This document shows positions 35,190 to 46,700 of a stretch of 64,000 bases of DNA, one piece after another. This stretch comes from Diorhabda sublineata (Eukaryota > Arthropoda > Insecta > Coleoptera > Chrysomelidae). The notes below the pieces were generated by a model, which was not told the origin of the DNA, made no database searches, and saw only the letters and a list, made by a program, of their open reading frames with translations. How positions within the stretch are numbered: position 1 is the first letter of the stretch; every line of letters starts with the position of its first letter. The position numbers were made by a program, and so were the translations under genes. The stretch is taken from NCBI RefSeq assembly GCF_026230105.1, contig NC_079476.1:455209-519208 (forward strand), given 5' to 3'.

Positions 35190-36140
35190 TTTTTACATTT
35201 GCAGATTTGTTTTGCATTGATTTGCATTTGTTTGAGCAGATGGTGAACTGATTTCATTCATAAAGTTGATTTAGAATCCCGTGCTTAGTGTCTAATATAT
35301 ACATTCTGTTTCCTGAGGAATTTTGACCACGACGTGTATTAGCAGCTAGATATTTTAGCGAAGATTGTCAAACTTCTTGTCTTTTCATCCGGAGTAATGA
35401 TCTACAGGTTTTTCTGTCGGCTTATTTGGTATTTGATTTTGTTCAATCAATGTTTAAAATTGTAGTATCGCTTTCTATGTCTTTCCCTTTATTCATCAGA
35501 TGATCGGTAATATTGGGCTCAATTTCCTCCTCCTCATACAACTACTTTCGTCTTCATTTAGACAGTAGACGGTTCAACTAGCGCTGTACAGCCAAGTACA
35601 GGGCATTTTCTTCACGTCTTGGTTCACTCTTCCAACAAAACCTTTTGATTGAGAATGTCGAAGCATAGCATGTTCGATTTTTGATTCTGGTCACATCGCA
35701 CAGACTTTTTTGACCACTTCGAACTCACTCCCATTATCACTTTACAAGAAACTAGGCGGTTTAAATGTCAGCTTGTGACTGCATGTCTATGAGGTCAGCT
35801 TGGCACCTTGAATTAAGCTTGTTACTGATAATCGGGTTTACGATTTAGGTAAACTTTTTCCTTACAAGATTCACATAGCTTCAATAAACTATGAAGACTT
35901 CAGCTATAACATTTTTATATCTTAATTTCAAATCTTTCTTAATTCTGATTCTACCAGCGTGTCCAATACTAATAAGACAATTGTGGATTAGCTTCTTCAA
36001 AATGACCATGGTAGAGAATGAGACCCGGAATGATTAGTTTTTCTGATGTTCCAATTTTGACGACATCATATCTTGTCAGCTGCTGGCCTTTTTACTAATT
36101 TTGTTCTTTGATTCTTTCACTTTTATAATTAAAGACAAAT
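35190..36140 (-). pseudogene. KRBA2-like/Ginger-type integrase gene, decayed
   Basis: In order on the - strand: CLISIGHAGRIRIKKDLKLR then YKNVIAEVFIVY (zinc-binding region); PIISNKLNSRCQADLIDMQS (start of the integrase core); NGSEFEVVKKV-type echo and PESKIEHAMLRHSQSKGFVG then RVNQDVKKMPCTWL (core end); near 35270 RMYILDTKHGILNQLYE. These match the family usually annotated as KRAB-A domain-containing protein 2-like in insects, derived from a Ginger-type DNA transposon. The middle of the core is deleted and stops are frequent. Confidence 0.8.
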
Positions 36141-36486
36141 CTTGATCATTTGTGACCAATAGATTATTTTTCCCTTTACTTGCCATATTTACGGTGATAG
36201 TTTGGTACAAACGTTTTTTATTTCATCTGCCATCATCAGATATCGATATGAACGTAAAATATCGGAATTAAGAATTTATTACATTGGCTGGCAATTATTT
36301 TGTTATTATATATAATGACCAGTCTTAATGTGTAAAATGTGTAATAGCTGTTTAATCACAATAACTTTGATAGGATTTGCAGCTAGCTAAGCTTCATCTA
36401 TATGTTGGTTTCTTTGTTTGTAACTCTTCTTTGTACTACGATCAAGTAGTTTATCACTGTTAGTATATCCCACTACTTTAATTATG

Positions 36487-36560
36487 TACTTTAGCCGAGC
36501 GGACTAAGTCGTCAACCTCTGGATTCGCCGGTCGTGGGTCAAAATCCCCTTTGACAATGA
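36487..36560 (+). repeat. tRNA-derived SINE head or tRNA pseudogene
   Basis: TTAGCCGAGCGGACTAAG fits an A box of Leu/Ser-type tRNA, and GGTCGTGGGTCAAAATCCCC fits a B box with the T stem and loop at the proper spacing. The long variable arm and clean acceptor stem are missing. AT-rich sequence follows, as in SINE bodies. Confidence 0.55.
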
Positions 36561-36599
36561 GATTTAATTGAATTTTTCCAATTGAACGTGAGGTCGGCA

Positions 36600-37028
36600 A
36601 AAAACTTGAACGACACTAAGTAAATAACGAAATAAGAAAGATATTTGAAGAAAATTGTCTTGTTTTCAAGTACCTACAGCAAAATAATAGGAAATTGGTA
36701 TAATTGAATTATTACCCCAATGGAAGAATATACAAGTTGTCTCATGAAATTTTCGAAAACGATACCATGTGCTCTGAAATTTGACGTTGCACTTTTGCAA
36801 ATTTGTAATGACAACCACGGTTTATAACTTAATTATAATATCGTAGTTAAGGATATTTCTACTAATCGAATTATTCGAACTTTTTGGAAATAAGAGATGT
36901 CTTTAGAGAAAAAATTAATAAACCTCAGATTAAAATGGTTTTTTGAGATTTCTTTATTAGAATCTTTGAAAATGTAGTAAGCAGTGGATCCATCTCATTT
37001 TCATTGTAGGTGCTAAAGAAGGAAAAGG
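36600..37028. other. AT-rich sequence, nothing recognised
   Basis: Non-coding; leads into the tandem repeat. Confidence 0.4.
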
Positions 37029-37939
37029 AAATCAAGTTTTTTTCCAAATTCCATACTAGTAGCATGCTTGGGATCAATTAAAAAAAGCTACAGATAAAAG
37101 TAAACAGCTACAAGAAACCATAAAGGAATTTAGGAATTTTCTTTCATAACTTTGGGCGTAAATCTTAATAAGTTTAGTGGAAAATTGAGTTGATGACATC
37201 CCAAGAAGATGTGCTGCTGGAATGGAGGTCATACAATATATTACCTTTTGTTTAAATATTATTTTTAGCAAACAGCAACAAACTTTGATATCTATCGTAT
37301 GTTATGAAGGAGCTAAATTGAAAAAAAAACATTATCTGATAATTGTAGTAGATAAGGAATAGGTAATCAAGTTTTTTTCCAAATTCCATACTAGTAGCAT
37401 GCTTGGGATCAATTATAAAAAGCTACAGATAAAAGCAAACAGCTACAAGAAACCATAAAGGAATTTAGGAATTTTCTTTCATAACTTTGGGCGTAAATCT
37501 TAATAAGTTTAGTGGAAAATTGAGTTGATGACATCCCAAGAAGATGTGCTGCTGGAATGGAGGTCATACAATATATTACCTTTTGTTTAAATATTATTTT
37601 TAGCAAACAGCAACAAACTTTGATATCTATCGTATGTTATGAAGGAGCTAAATTGAAAAAAAAACATTATCTGATAATTGTAGTAGATAAGGAATAGGTA
37701 ATCAAGTTTTTTTCCAAATTCCATACTAGTAGCATGCTTGGGATCAATTATAAAAAGCTACAGATAAAAGCAAACAGCTACAAGAAACCATAAAGGAATT
37801 TAGGAATTTTCTTTCATAACTTTGGGCGTAAATCTTAATAAGTTTAGTGGAAAATTGAGTTGAAGACATACCAAGAAGATGTGCTGCTGGAATGGGGGTC
37901 ATACAAAATATTACCTTTTGTTTAAACATTATTTTTATT
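37029..37939. repeat. 335-bp tandem repeat, almost three units
   Basis: The word CCATACTAGTAGCATGCTTG occurs at 37051, 37386 and 37721, exactly 335 bp apart, and the units are nearly identical. Each unit carries the same - strand frame of about 61-65 codons (AAHLLGMSSTQFSTKLIKIY). Since 335 is not a multiple of 3 the frame does not run through, so it is probably incidental. The third unit is cut at about 37939. Confidence 0.92.
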
Positions 37940-38880
37940 AAAAGATTTTGTTATAGTTTTCTGTATTAACTTTTAATTCAATTTTCACTATTTCTAGATA
38001 AAAAAAAAAAGATTTTGGTACGATTATGGTGTTCATTAACATTCAATAAATATAAACCATTTAAAGAAAAATCATAAAAATTTTTCAGTCCAATTATTAT
38101 AATCAAAATTAATCAATATGCTTCTTAACTTATAAACATTTGTTAGTTTTCGAAATATACACTTAAGGGACGACGTTTATAATTTCAGATATAACACTTT
38201 TTATAAATATTAAAAATTTTTGAATTCAGAAACGATTTTTAAACATGCAGAATAAATTAAAACGTTGACCAGACCATCATATTCTTAAGTGATATATGTT
38301 ATCAAAAGACAGTTTCCCATACTTAATAACACAATGACAATCCCTATAAAACGTTTCATTCAATTTCTAGACGAATAAAAAAAATTTAGATAAAACATGT
38401 CAAACCCAGATAACAGAATCCGAATAAAAAAAATATATAAGAGCTTATTCGAAATAAAAAATAAAAGAATGTTGTCATCGAAATTTGGGTGTTCGTTTAC
38501 AAACACGCAGACAGAGAAAAAGTTGGACCTTATTCCCATTGATGGTAGGATCAAATTTCTTGAAAAGTTACCCAAAGGTGTTAGTTGCGACATAATCCTA
38601 GGACACAAAAGGAAATTGTCATGGCCTGCCGGATTATGTAGGATTAAAATACGTTTTAAACAACTAATATGCGGGGTGCAGTGTTTTAATTCTCGAGTGA
38701 CTGGACTTGTCTTGAGCTCGTTGGAGATAGTTCATACGACCTTTGTTTATTTAAGCTGTGACGCAGACTTAAAGAAAGAGAAAATGTAGCCCTAACTTTT
38801 AACTATTCCACAGATAATATTTTAGTAACGCTTAAATTGTAACGATGGTCGAAATATTTAAAAATTATATCTGAAAAATA
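37940..38880 (+). mobile_element. insertion of about 0.94 kb splitting the 335-bp repeat
   Basis: The third repeat unit stops near 37939, and its missing continuation (ACAACAAACTTTGATATC, then TCGTATGGTATGAAG) resumes at 38881-38935. Sequence in between is unrelated to the repeat. No inverted repeats or target duplication were recognised. Confidence 0.6.
38397..38789 (+). CDS. unidentified 130-codon frame in the insertion
   Basis: An uninterrupted frame starts MSNPDNRIRIKKIYKSLFEI and includes DGRIKFLEKLPKGVSCDIIL, then GHKRKLSWPAGLCRIKIRF. It is basic, with several Cys, without signal peptide or membrane helix. It is one of the two longest intact frames in the window and its codon use is less AT-biased than its flanks. 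I recognise no family. It could be a partial gene carried by the insertion or chance. Confidence 0.3.
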   Translation: MSNPDNRIRIKKIYKSLFEIKNKRMLSSKFGCSFTNTQTEKKLDLIPIDGRIKFLEKLPKGVSCDIILGHKRKLSWPAGLCRIKIRFKQLICGVQCFNSRVTGLVLSSLEIVHTTFVYLSCDADLKKEKM

Positions 38881-38935
38881 ACAACAAACTTTGATATCCA
38901 TCGTATGGTATGAAGAAGCTAAATTAAATAGAAAA
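38881..38935. repeat. displaced remainder of the 335-bp repeat
   Basis: AACAAACTTTGATATCCATC and the following bases match 37608-37655 of the array with a few substitutions. Confidence 0.75.
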
Positions 38936-38939
38936 ATCA

Positions 38940-39555
38940 ACATCAAAAACTAGAAATTGAGACCACGACTGCCAAAATCAAAATATCAATTCTTTTCGAC
39001 GTTCTATAAACAAGTACTATATACGAGGATTTTTTAAAAACTTTTCATAATCATTTCTATTTTCAACCTTCACTTAACTATACACTCAGTCCAACGATGC
39101 TGCATCCTTCTTAACTCTTCCAATAGTCCTCTGTAATTCTCCTCAAATTAGGTATTTACCTCTGCGTCTGACAAAAATCTAGAAAACAGGTAGAATCGCC
39201 GTGGTTCAGGCCTGGTAAAAATAGTGAAAACTCAACCAACTCGAAATGTGATTCATTGTTTTATCCTTTTGAAGATAATCGATGTTCACAATCCCAAAAA
39301 AAAACGGTCATCATCAATTTCCAACCGATAAAAGTGGTACAATCTAAACAGTCATCGCAAGAGTTACCACCCCAGGGCTCCATTTTCGTACACTACCTTC
39401 CTCATATTTCTGTTTACAAGCTTAGAGGATTCGGATTTGGGATGTAGGGAGAGTTTGGAAGCGTTCCAATGTTTCTACTTGCCAAAAATTGTTGATCTCC
39501 CAGTCATTGTTCGTTCTTGTGGTAGAAGCAAATGAATATGGTCTTCATTTGCGAC
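38940..39555. other. sequence without recognised genes
   Basis: A 63-codon frame at 39256-39447 has no motif. This interval is likely part of the flanking mariner-like debris. Confidence 0.35.
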
Positions 39556-39559
39556 CACG

Positions 39560-39960
39560 ACATTCTGTATTTTTGAGAATCCACAAATTACTCTGTCACC
39601 GGCATCCTGTGTCATATAGGAAGAACCAACTTTCATCACCATCTCCGTTCATCAGGTGAATGCGCTCACAACTCTTTTGTTTAACATTTTTCCACCAAAA
39701 ATCATTATAAAACATTTACGGGCAGTTTCTATATTAATATTGAATTCGGCAGCCAACATACAAATTATAAAACAAAGGTCACAATGGAATGACCCTTTTA
39801 AGCGCTCAACATCTTCCGCTTTGCCCTTTCATATACATGGGGAGTCGCAAGCTTTCCCTTCCGTCCACTTCTTCCATTTTTTCAAAATTAGTGATGTATT
39901 CTTCAATAATTTTGTTGAAAACGAAATAATTTTTTTGCTGGTATGAAAACTAAATAAATT
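39560..39960 (-). mobile_element. mariner-like fragment
   Basis: The - strand reads FEKMEEVDGRESLRLP near 39850 (helix-turn-helix linker), then DGDESWFFLYDTG near 39610 (first catalytic Asp, GDESW motif). Intervening and later parts are too decayed to follow. Confidence 0.5.
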
Positions 39961-40299
39961 TTACTCATCGAGTTTCTGTAGCGGACGAGTACTGTGCGTT
40001 AAACAACTGTAGTAGTTGCTTCCAAAAAGCATCAGTGCTGAGGAAGAGAAGAAATTCGCGTTATTTAATCTTTGATGGCAATGAGATGGCAATGTCGGCC
40101 ACACTTTAAAGGTTTTCCTATCTATATGAGGCAAGTTTATCTCGTTAGGATGTCTTCTATTATCTCTATGGATCAGTAATTCTGGTATCTTCGAGATTCA
40201 GGGGCGTCTAGACATTATTAGATGGCCATCCATAACTGCTGGATATCAATGAGACCTTTGCCGCCATTTTGTAGACCAATTTTGTCTCTCTATTGCAGG

Positions 40300-40460
40300 T
40301 TATTTGTTGTAATTGGTTTGCTGTTATTTCAAAAACTGTTGGTGATACTGCACAACTTCTCTGTGTAACAAGAGTTTCTAAAACCAAGTTATCGTCTTCA
40401 GAGAGTTTACCTTTAGCCTCTGGTGATCGAAAAGCGTTGGTGTGGTGGTAGTATGAACAA
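40300..40460 (-). mobile_element. short Penelope-like 3' fragment
   Basis: TTTCTAAAACCAAGTTATCG at 40374 and the following TCTTCAGAG are identical to bases 49935-49963 of the Penelope-like remnant there, in the same orientation. Confidence 0.5.
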
Positions 40461-40591
40461 TTGTGTCGTTGTTATTTGCAATGTTTTTAATATTTAATTT
40501 AGAAATATAATAATATGCTTAAAACAGCAATAGATAGGAAGTAACGGATTCCATAAATCAATCATTCAAGATGTTTCCGATTTGTTTCCAG

Positions 40592-40758
40592 ATGCAACCC
40601 AGAAAGCGAGTTATCATTTCCGGGATTTGGAAGCGGTTGCGGCGGAAGCACTTCCAGCATGGCCTACTTAAAGTCTACACCTTATCCTGTACCCGGACTC
40701 GGTCTACACGGATTACCAGTGGACTCGCTGCATTCATCAATGACAGGTTATCCAGGAG
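40592..40758 (+). CDS. otd: otd first coding exon (start codon exon)
   Basis: A splice acceptor (pyrimidine-rich, ending CAG) precedes 40592 and a GTAAAG donor follows 40758. Translation is placed at the ATG at 40659, in good context (A at -3, G at +4), because the next residues match the conserved Otx/Otd amino terminus (MxYLKxxPYxV). From that ATG the exon encodes 33 residues plus one base of a split Gly codon. The 67 nt upstream of the ATG are open in the otd frame. The exon also begins with an out-of-frame ATG at 40592. Confidence 0.9.
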
Positions 40759-43700
40759 GTAAAGAAACTAAAGTTTTTTTTTTATTTTCCTTTAATATAT
40801 CTACTTCAAAATTTTGTAACGTAGTGTTAACTAACGTAACAACAGGTTTTATCGGTTTATTCCAATATAGAAAAACTTGAACATTATAGATTTCGTTTTA
40901 TGTTCAAGGCCAGCTTTAGAAGCGAGTTCCAGCAAAAATTATTTTAGTAAAATTTTCTGAATGATCTACGTTATACAGGGTGAGCTATAAATTTTTTTAA
41001 CTTCAGTAACCGATCTAGCTTAGGAACCGCGTGGAAGTAGAGGTCGGGGCTACTCTTTCTCGTGGTTCTTAACCTCTTGGAAATTCGGTCAAAATGGATC
41101 GTTTCATGAGAAAAATATGCTTTATTTTCAAACAATTTTACGTTCAGATGCTTTAGCGATACCCCGAACAATTTTGCGTCGATTATAGAAGTCAGATTTT
41201 GGACTATAAAACACGAAAAAATTCCTCGAAAAGTGACGATTTTGGTAGCAATATCTTCATATTTAGCCCGTACTTTTTGAAAACACAAGCAGCGATTTGG
41301 TGACTGTTAACTCTGCGGAATACAGGAAAATGCTAAGAGATTGTTTTCAATCAAAGTTATGTCATTTTAAGTGTTGCAACAATAGAAATGCAGCAAAATT
41401 GTGCACAACCTATCTTAGTTTGTCGAGAATTTACTCATTGTTATAGGAATATTATCATAGCCTCAATGCAGTCCAGACCTATTTACAGCTGATTTATTTC
41501 TATCAAGCTTTTTAAATATCGGGTTTACGTGAATGAAACAGAAATAATAGTCCAATTAAAGGAGACTTTTCGTCAAAAAATGGGAGCTACTATCTTTTTC
41601 TCATACGAAATACAGCTAAATTGGAAATTACATCTCTATATACTTGAATTTTAATCACACAACGATAATTAAAACTTTATTTACATAAAAGGAAATAAAT
41701 ATTGACTAAAAATCGAAGGTAGATGTTTTAACTTGGTCCAGTTGGCTTGTTTATACTATAAATTTTACGAGGATGGTCCTAGAAGGACCTGGATAACACA
41801 AAAATTTTCACAACTATGTTCAATATACCCTTTTTATAGATAATAATCGTTATGGTCCTCAAAATAGTCATTAACTGCCGACATCACCTCTTCATTGTTG
41901 TAAAATCTTTAACCACCAAACCATCGAGGCTAAATCTGGCGAATGGGGTGCATGAAGTATCAATTCAACCTTTTATTAATTAATTTTGGCCATTGCAATA
42001 ACGAAAGTGTGAACTGTTGAACTGTCTTGATGTAACAACAACTTTCTTCTTAACCAAATGCGGCCGTTTTCATCGTTCAAATGTTGAAATAAGTTCTGAT
42101 GATAATTTTATCTTTTTCAAAATAAACAATGGAAATTATCCCACGCGCATTCCAAAAAACCGACGCCATGACAATCTACAGATGAAACGGTCTTTACCTT
42201 CTTTGTTTTGGGTGTGAAGTGATGGACCCACGTTTCATCCATAGTTATGAAAAGGCTTTATTTCTGTGAAACATTGCCAAGCACTCGATGGAAGCCTCTT
42301 TACGACACTGTTTTTGTTTCATTTTGAGCAAACGCAGCGCCCATCTTGAGCACAACTTTCTCATGTCAAGTCCAAAATTGATATGTGATGTACCCCACTT
42401 TTTGAAATGCCTACTACGTCTGCTAGATCGTTCAATTTCAGTCTGGGATCTTCCAGTACCGCATTTTGTATTTTCTTCAGTCAACTCATTGTAGTATTGT
42501 ATCAAATAACGATTTGAAGTAGTTTTCCATGAAAACGTTCGTTATTGATAGCTGCCAAAAAAATATTAATGAACGTGGCGTCTTCAAACTTCTGTAGGTT
42601 CCCAATCTTTCATAGTAGAGAATTGAGCTTCGCTTAACACTTAGGATTTTCCCATATTGTAGCTGATGGTACTTAGAATCTCTTATGCAAAAATAAAAAA
42701 TTGCGGCTGGTGTTTTAGTGTCGAATACTGTCATTTCCTGTTGTGTATTAAATTTTAAAATTATATATTAAATTCTAGAGTATTATCGTTTTTTAACACG
42801 TCGTAACATGGTGCGGTCCATAGGCCCGCAATTAAACTTTCCCTACAACCCAGAGCGATCCCGTGGACCGTACGACATATTTCATTCCAAACCTCCCCAA
42901 CGCCCCAAGGAACCGTATTTAAATGTATTTTACAGTTTGGTTGGATCGTCTTGGGTCTTTGGAACATTATCCTACCCTTGGTTCAATTGATTTTGTTTTG
43001 TGGTTTTCCAAAACAAGTAATCATTTTTTTTATTTTGGATTTCAGAACAATTTTTTTTCACTTCACCCTACATCATATAATCTCACCTTTTGACCTTCAT
43101 TCTTCACTAGGCAATGGGTTTTTTTGGCGTTTTTTTTTCTTTTATGAAGAATATGGGAATTTACCAATGCTGTACCATAGAAATGCTCAATACCCATTTT
43201 CCTATACAACATCAACGTCTTCTCAAAAAAGTGTTATAATAAATTTTTTATCAGATAGATGTATAGAAGATGAAAACCTCACGATCTGTGACCTGGGGAA
43301 AGTTTGCCTATGAACCGCACACAAAAAAATTTTTTGGGCCCAGAGAAAGGTTCATAAATTTTGATTGGGGCTCAACGTGTTATTAATTATTTATTTCAGG
43401 TAACCAAAGGAAGCAACGGAGAGAAAGAACAACATTTACAAGAGCTCAATTAGATATATTAGAAGCGTTGTTCGGAAAAACGCGATATCCGGATATATTT
43501 ATGAGAGAAGAAGTGGCCTTGAAAATTAATTTACCGGAATCTAGAGTTCAAGTAAGTTAATCCCACAAATTATTACCAAAACCATTATGAACAAATTCTA
43601 TTTGTATGCAGTTAGTAATGGAAATGTCTGTAACATGATATTGAACAAAATTTTTCTTATTTAATAAACTTTGAACAAATAAATAACACTGTTGAACAGT

Positions 43701-46700
43701 GTGTTCGTCACATGAAGATTGTGAGGATTTTTATTTGTTTTGATGTACTCTCGTTGAAAAAATATTATTTTTATTTCGCATATTCATTAACTACAGATAC
43801 TTATAGATATTATCGTATCGTATCCATTGAAAAATCAATAAAGGAGATTCTATATGCCACATTACATGATAAGTCCTTTATTGGATGGATGAATGGACTC
43901 ATAATCGATCCTAGAGCTGGATGGATAGCACGTATCCATTGAAAAATCAATAAAGGAGATTCTATATGTCACATTACATGATAAGTCCTTTATTGGATGG
44001 ATGAATGGACTCATAATCGATCCTAGAGCTGGATGGATTGCACGTATCCATTGAAAAATCAATAAAGGAGATTCTATATGCCACATTACATGATAAGTCC
44101 TTTATTGGATGGATGAATGGACCCATAATCGATCCTAGATCTTTTGGCTTGCCAGTAGATCGAATTATTATCATTTTGTTTCACTAAAATCCAGTGTTTT
44201 TGTGATATATTGTAAATATGCTGCGAAAATGTTCTAATAACCTGAAGAATTCTTGTTATGTGTGTGGAGAATCAACTCTTGCATCTTAGTATCGAAAATT
44301 TACGCCATTGATTGAAAAGTGCCATTATCGTTTTCCTGGGCACCATCAAGATAAATCCCGGGCTCCACATATATGTTACGTAACGGGTGAAGATTCCTAT
44401 TAGGTTGGGCTAAGCAAGAATCCAGACATTTGCCTTTTGGTATACCAATGATTTGAACGGAACCAAAAGATCATGTAAGTGATTTTTATTTTGTTTGATT
44501 GAAACAAAAGGCGTCACAACCAAGTCGTCCAAACACAAAGTCACTTCACAAAGAAAGTGTGGCCCAACAACTTACTCCAGAGCAAAAGAATATTTTAAAT
44601 GATCCTTTAGCGAACCCTGAAGACATCTTTCTACTACCGTTGAAGCTGATAAAATATTTTGTGATGGACAAAAATTGAAGAGGGAATAATTATTGGACCA
44701 CAAATACGAGAACTATTGAAGGATACAAACTTTCAAGGAAAGGAACAAGTCAGTCGTTTGGGGATGTTTTGTGAATATTGTCCAAAATTTTCTAGGAAAC
44801 TATTGAGCGGAAAATGAAGACTTATAATTTCAGACAAAGCTTTGGGATATAATATGTAATACTGTACTCTCATTTGGATTGCTACCCCGAGAATTCGGGT
44901 CTGTGAGTGATGAACAAGGAAAAAGATTTCATCAGGACATTTCCTCAATAGAAAAGCGCTATCAAGGGAAAAAAGTTCAGATGCTATCAGATTACTGTTG
45001 GGGATCTACTTGAAACCAAACATTCACGAAAATCAAAACTATTTATTGTACATTAAAGAATATTTTTTCCAAGTGTTATTGATTTCTGTACTGTTTACAA
45101 AAATATAAGTCTTTATGTCACAAAGAAAACTGAAATGTCAATTTGATATTTTATTGTTTACTGGACGTAGTACATTCAAAATTTGGTACATTCAAAGTTT
45201 TAATACAAATATAAATATACAAATATACACCATAGAGGCACGTATCCATTGAAAAATCAATAAAGGAGATTCTATATACCACATTACATGATATGTCCTC
45301 TGTTCTCATTTTCCACATTCGTAAGGATTCTTTTTACGCTAGAAATATTCTCGTCATGAGGCTTTATTGATTTTCTTTTTAAACAGAAGATCTAGGATAT
45401 ACATTACACGTAGCTGAAAATCACGCAAGAAAATTTATACTTATAGAAAATATACTGTGGGCATTCACAAGTGGAAATCTGGCGTCGAACACTTTGTTAG
45501 GAAATAAATGCCTACAGGAAATTAGGGGATATATTGTGAGGTTATTTTATATATCTTTTCGATAGATAGAAATATCAAATTTGGTCGATTAGCCCATTCC
45601 CATATTCCCAGTCACACCACAGAACATATACCAATAGCAAGAAGAAAATCAAAATTAGTTGCTATTCATGGCGGATTTTCGATGCCAGTGCCCTCGATGG
45701 TACGTGGTAGAACTAATCAATTTTGGCGGTTTATTTAAATTTAAACTGTATTCGATGTTATTAATTTCCACATAGTTATGATTTCACAGTTTCCTAAACT
45801 TTACTAAATTCGTCCCATTTAGAATACATCTAATAAACGCCTCTAAAATTAAAAAAAAAAACGTTTATTTATTTTGACAATTGACATTGACAGTAATGAC
45901 ACATGTTAATTAAACTAGCGCAACGATTAATAAGTGTCAGAACTAAATTAGTGTTGCCAAAATTTACATGCAAGTTGACCCTCTTATTAAGTATGTTTTG
46001 TGCGTCACGTTATTTTTATGTAATTAACTTGTACTAATTGAATTCTTTTGGTACATCTCTTTATCTCAAGGAAGTCCAAAACCTTTGTCGCAGCAAATGA
46101 ACTCATGTATTTTTATCGTGGATTATCTAAAAGAGGTTCAATAGGAGTTTCAAGGTATCTCGTTATATCATTAATGCGTTGCTTTATAACTGTAGACGAA
46201 ATTTGGGTCAACTACCTTGAATCTAAACGAATCAAACAACTCCGCTGCCAAAGAAATCCTTCTAACCCTCTGGCAAACCAATATACGGTCTATCGGCTCT
46301 CAGCTCAATAGGAAACTAAAGCGCGTTACACACTACCTTATTTGGTTGGGCCGACAGGATAATTTGGTCAGATCAGACGTCATATCAGGTCGTGTGTAGA
46401 CGTGTCGTCTGTCTTTAATCCTGTCGGGTCTTGTCAGGTGGCCATACCATCTGATCCTGTCGGCCCGACCAAATCAGGTAGTGTGTAACTCGCTTAACTC
46501 CCCTATCTGCTTCTCCGGCTGCTAGCAACGACATATGAAGACCTTGCAGGTTTTCTGCGGTTTCCCTGTAGCCTGGTGATCCGGTTTACTAGCCAAATGG
46601 TCGAAGATAAGGAAAAATGCAGCGGCAGCTTACAAAATATCCCCAAACCGAGAAGAGTCGTTTTTTCTTACATCATCACCCTCTTTTTGTCTTATTCTGG

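Noticed and set aside
36487..36560. Functional tRNA-Leu or tRNA-Ser gene
   Set aside because: A and B boxes are recognisable, but the variable arm and a paired acceptor stem are absent.
37074..37929. Three similar - strand frames of 61-65 codons as a tandem gene family
   Set aside because: They are the same stretch of a 335-bp tandem repeat; no start context, no domain, and the unit length breaks the frame between units.
38360..38608. 82-codon - strand frame
   Set aside because: Antisense of the longer 38397-38789 frame; no motif of its own.
43819..44132. CRISPR-like array
   Set aside because: Direct tandem units of 112 bp without spacers in an insect intron.
43862..44174. Overlapping frames in the 112-bp repeat as a gene
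   Set aside because: Frames arise from repeat periodicity only; the unit is not a multiple of 3.
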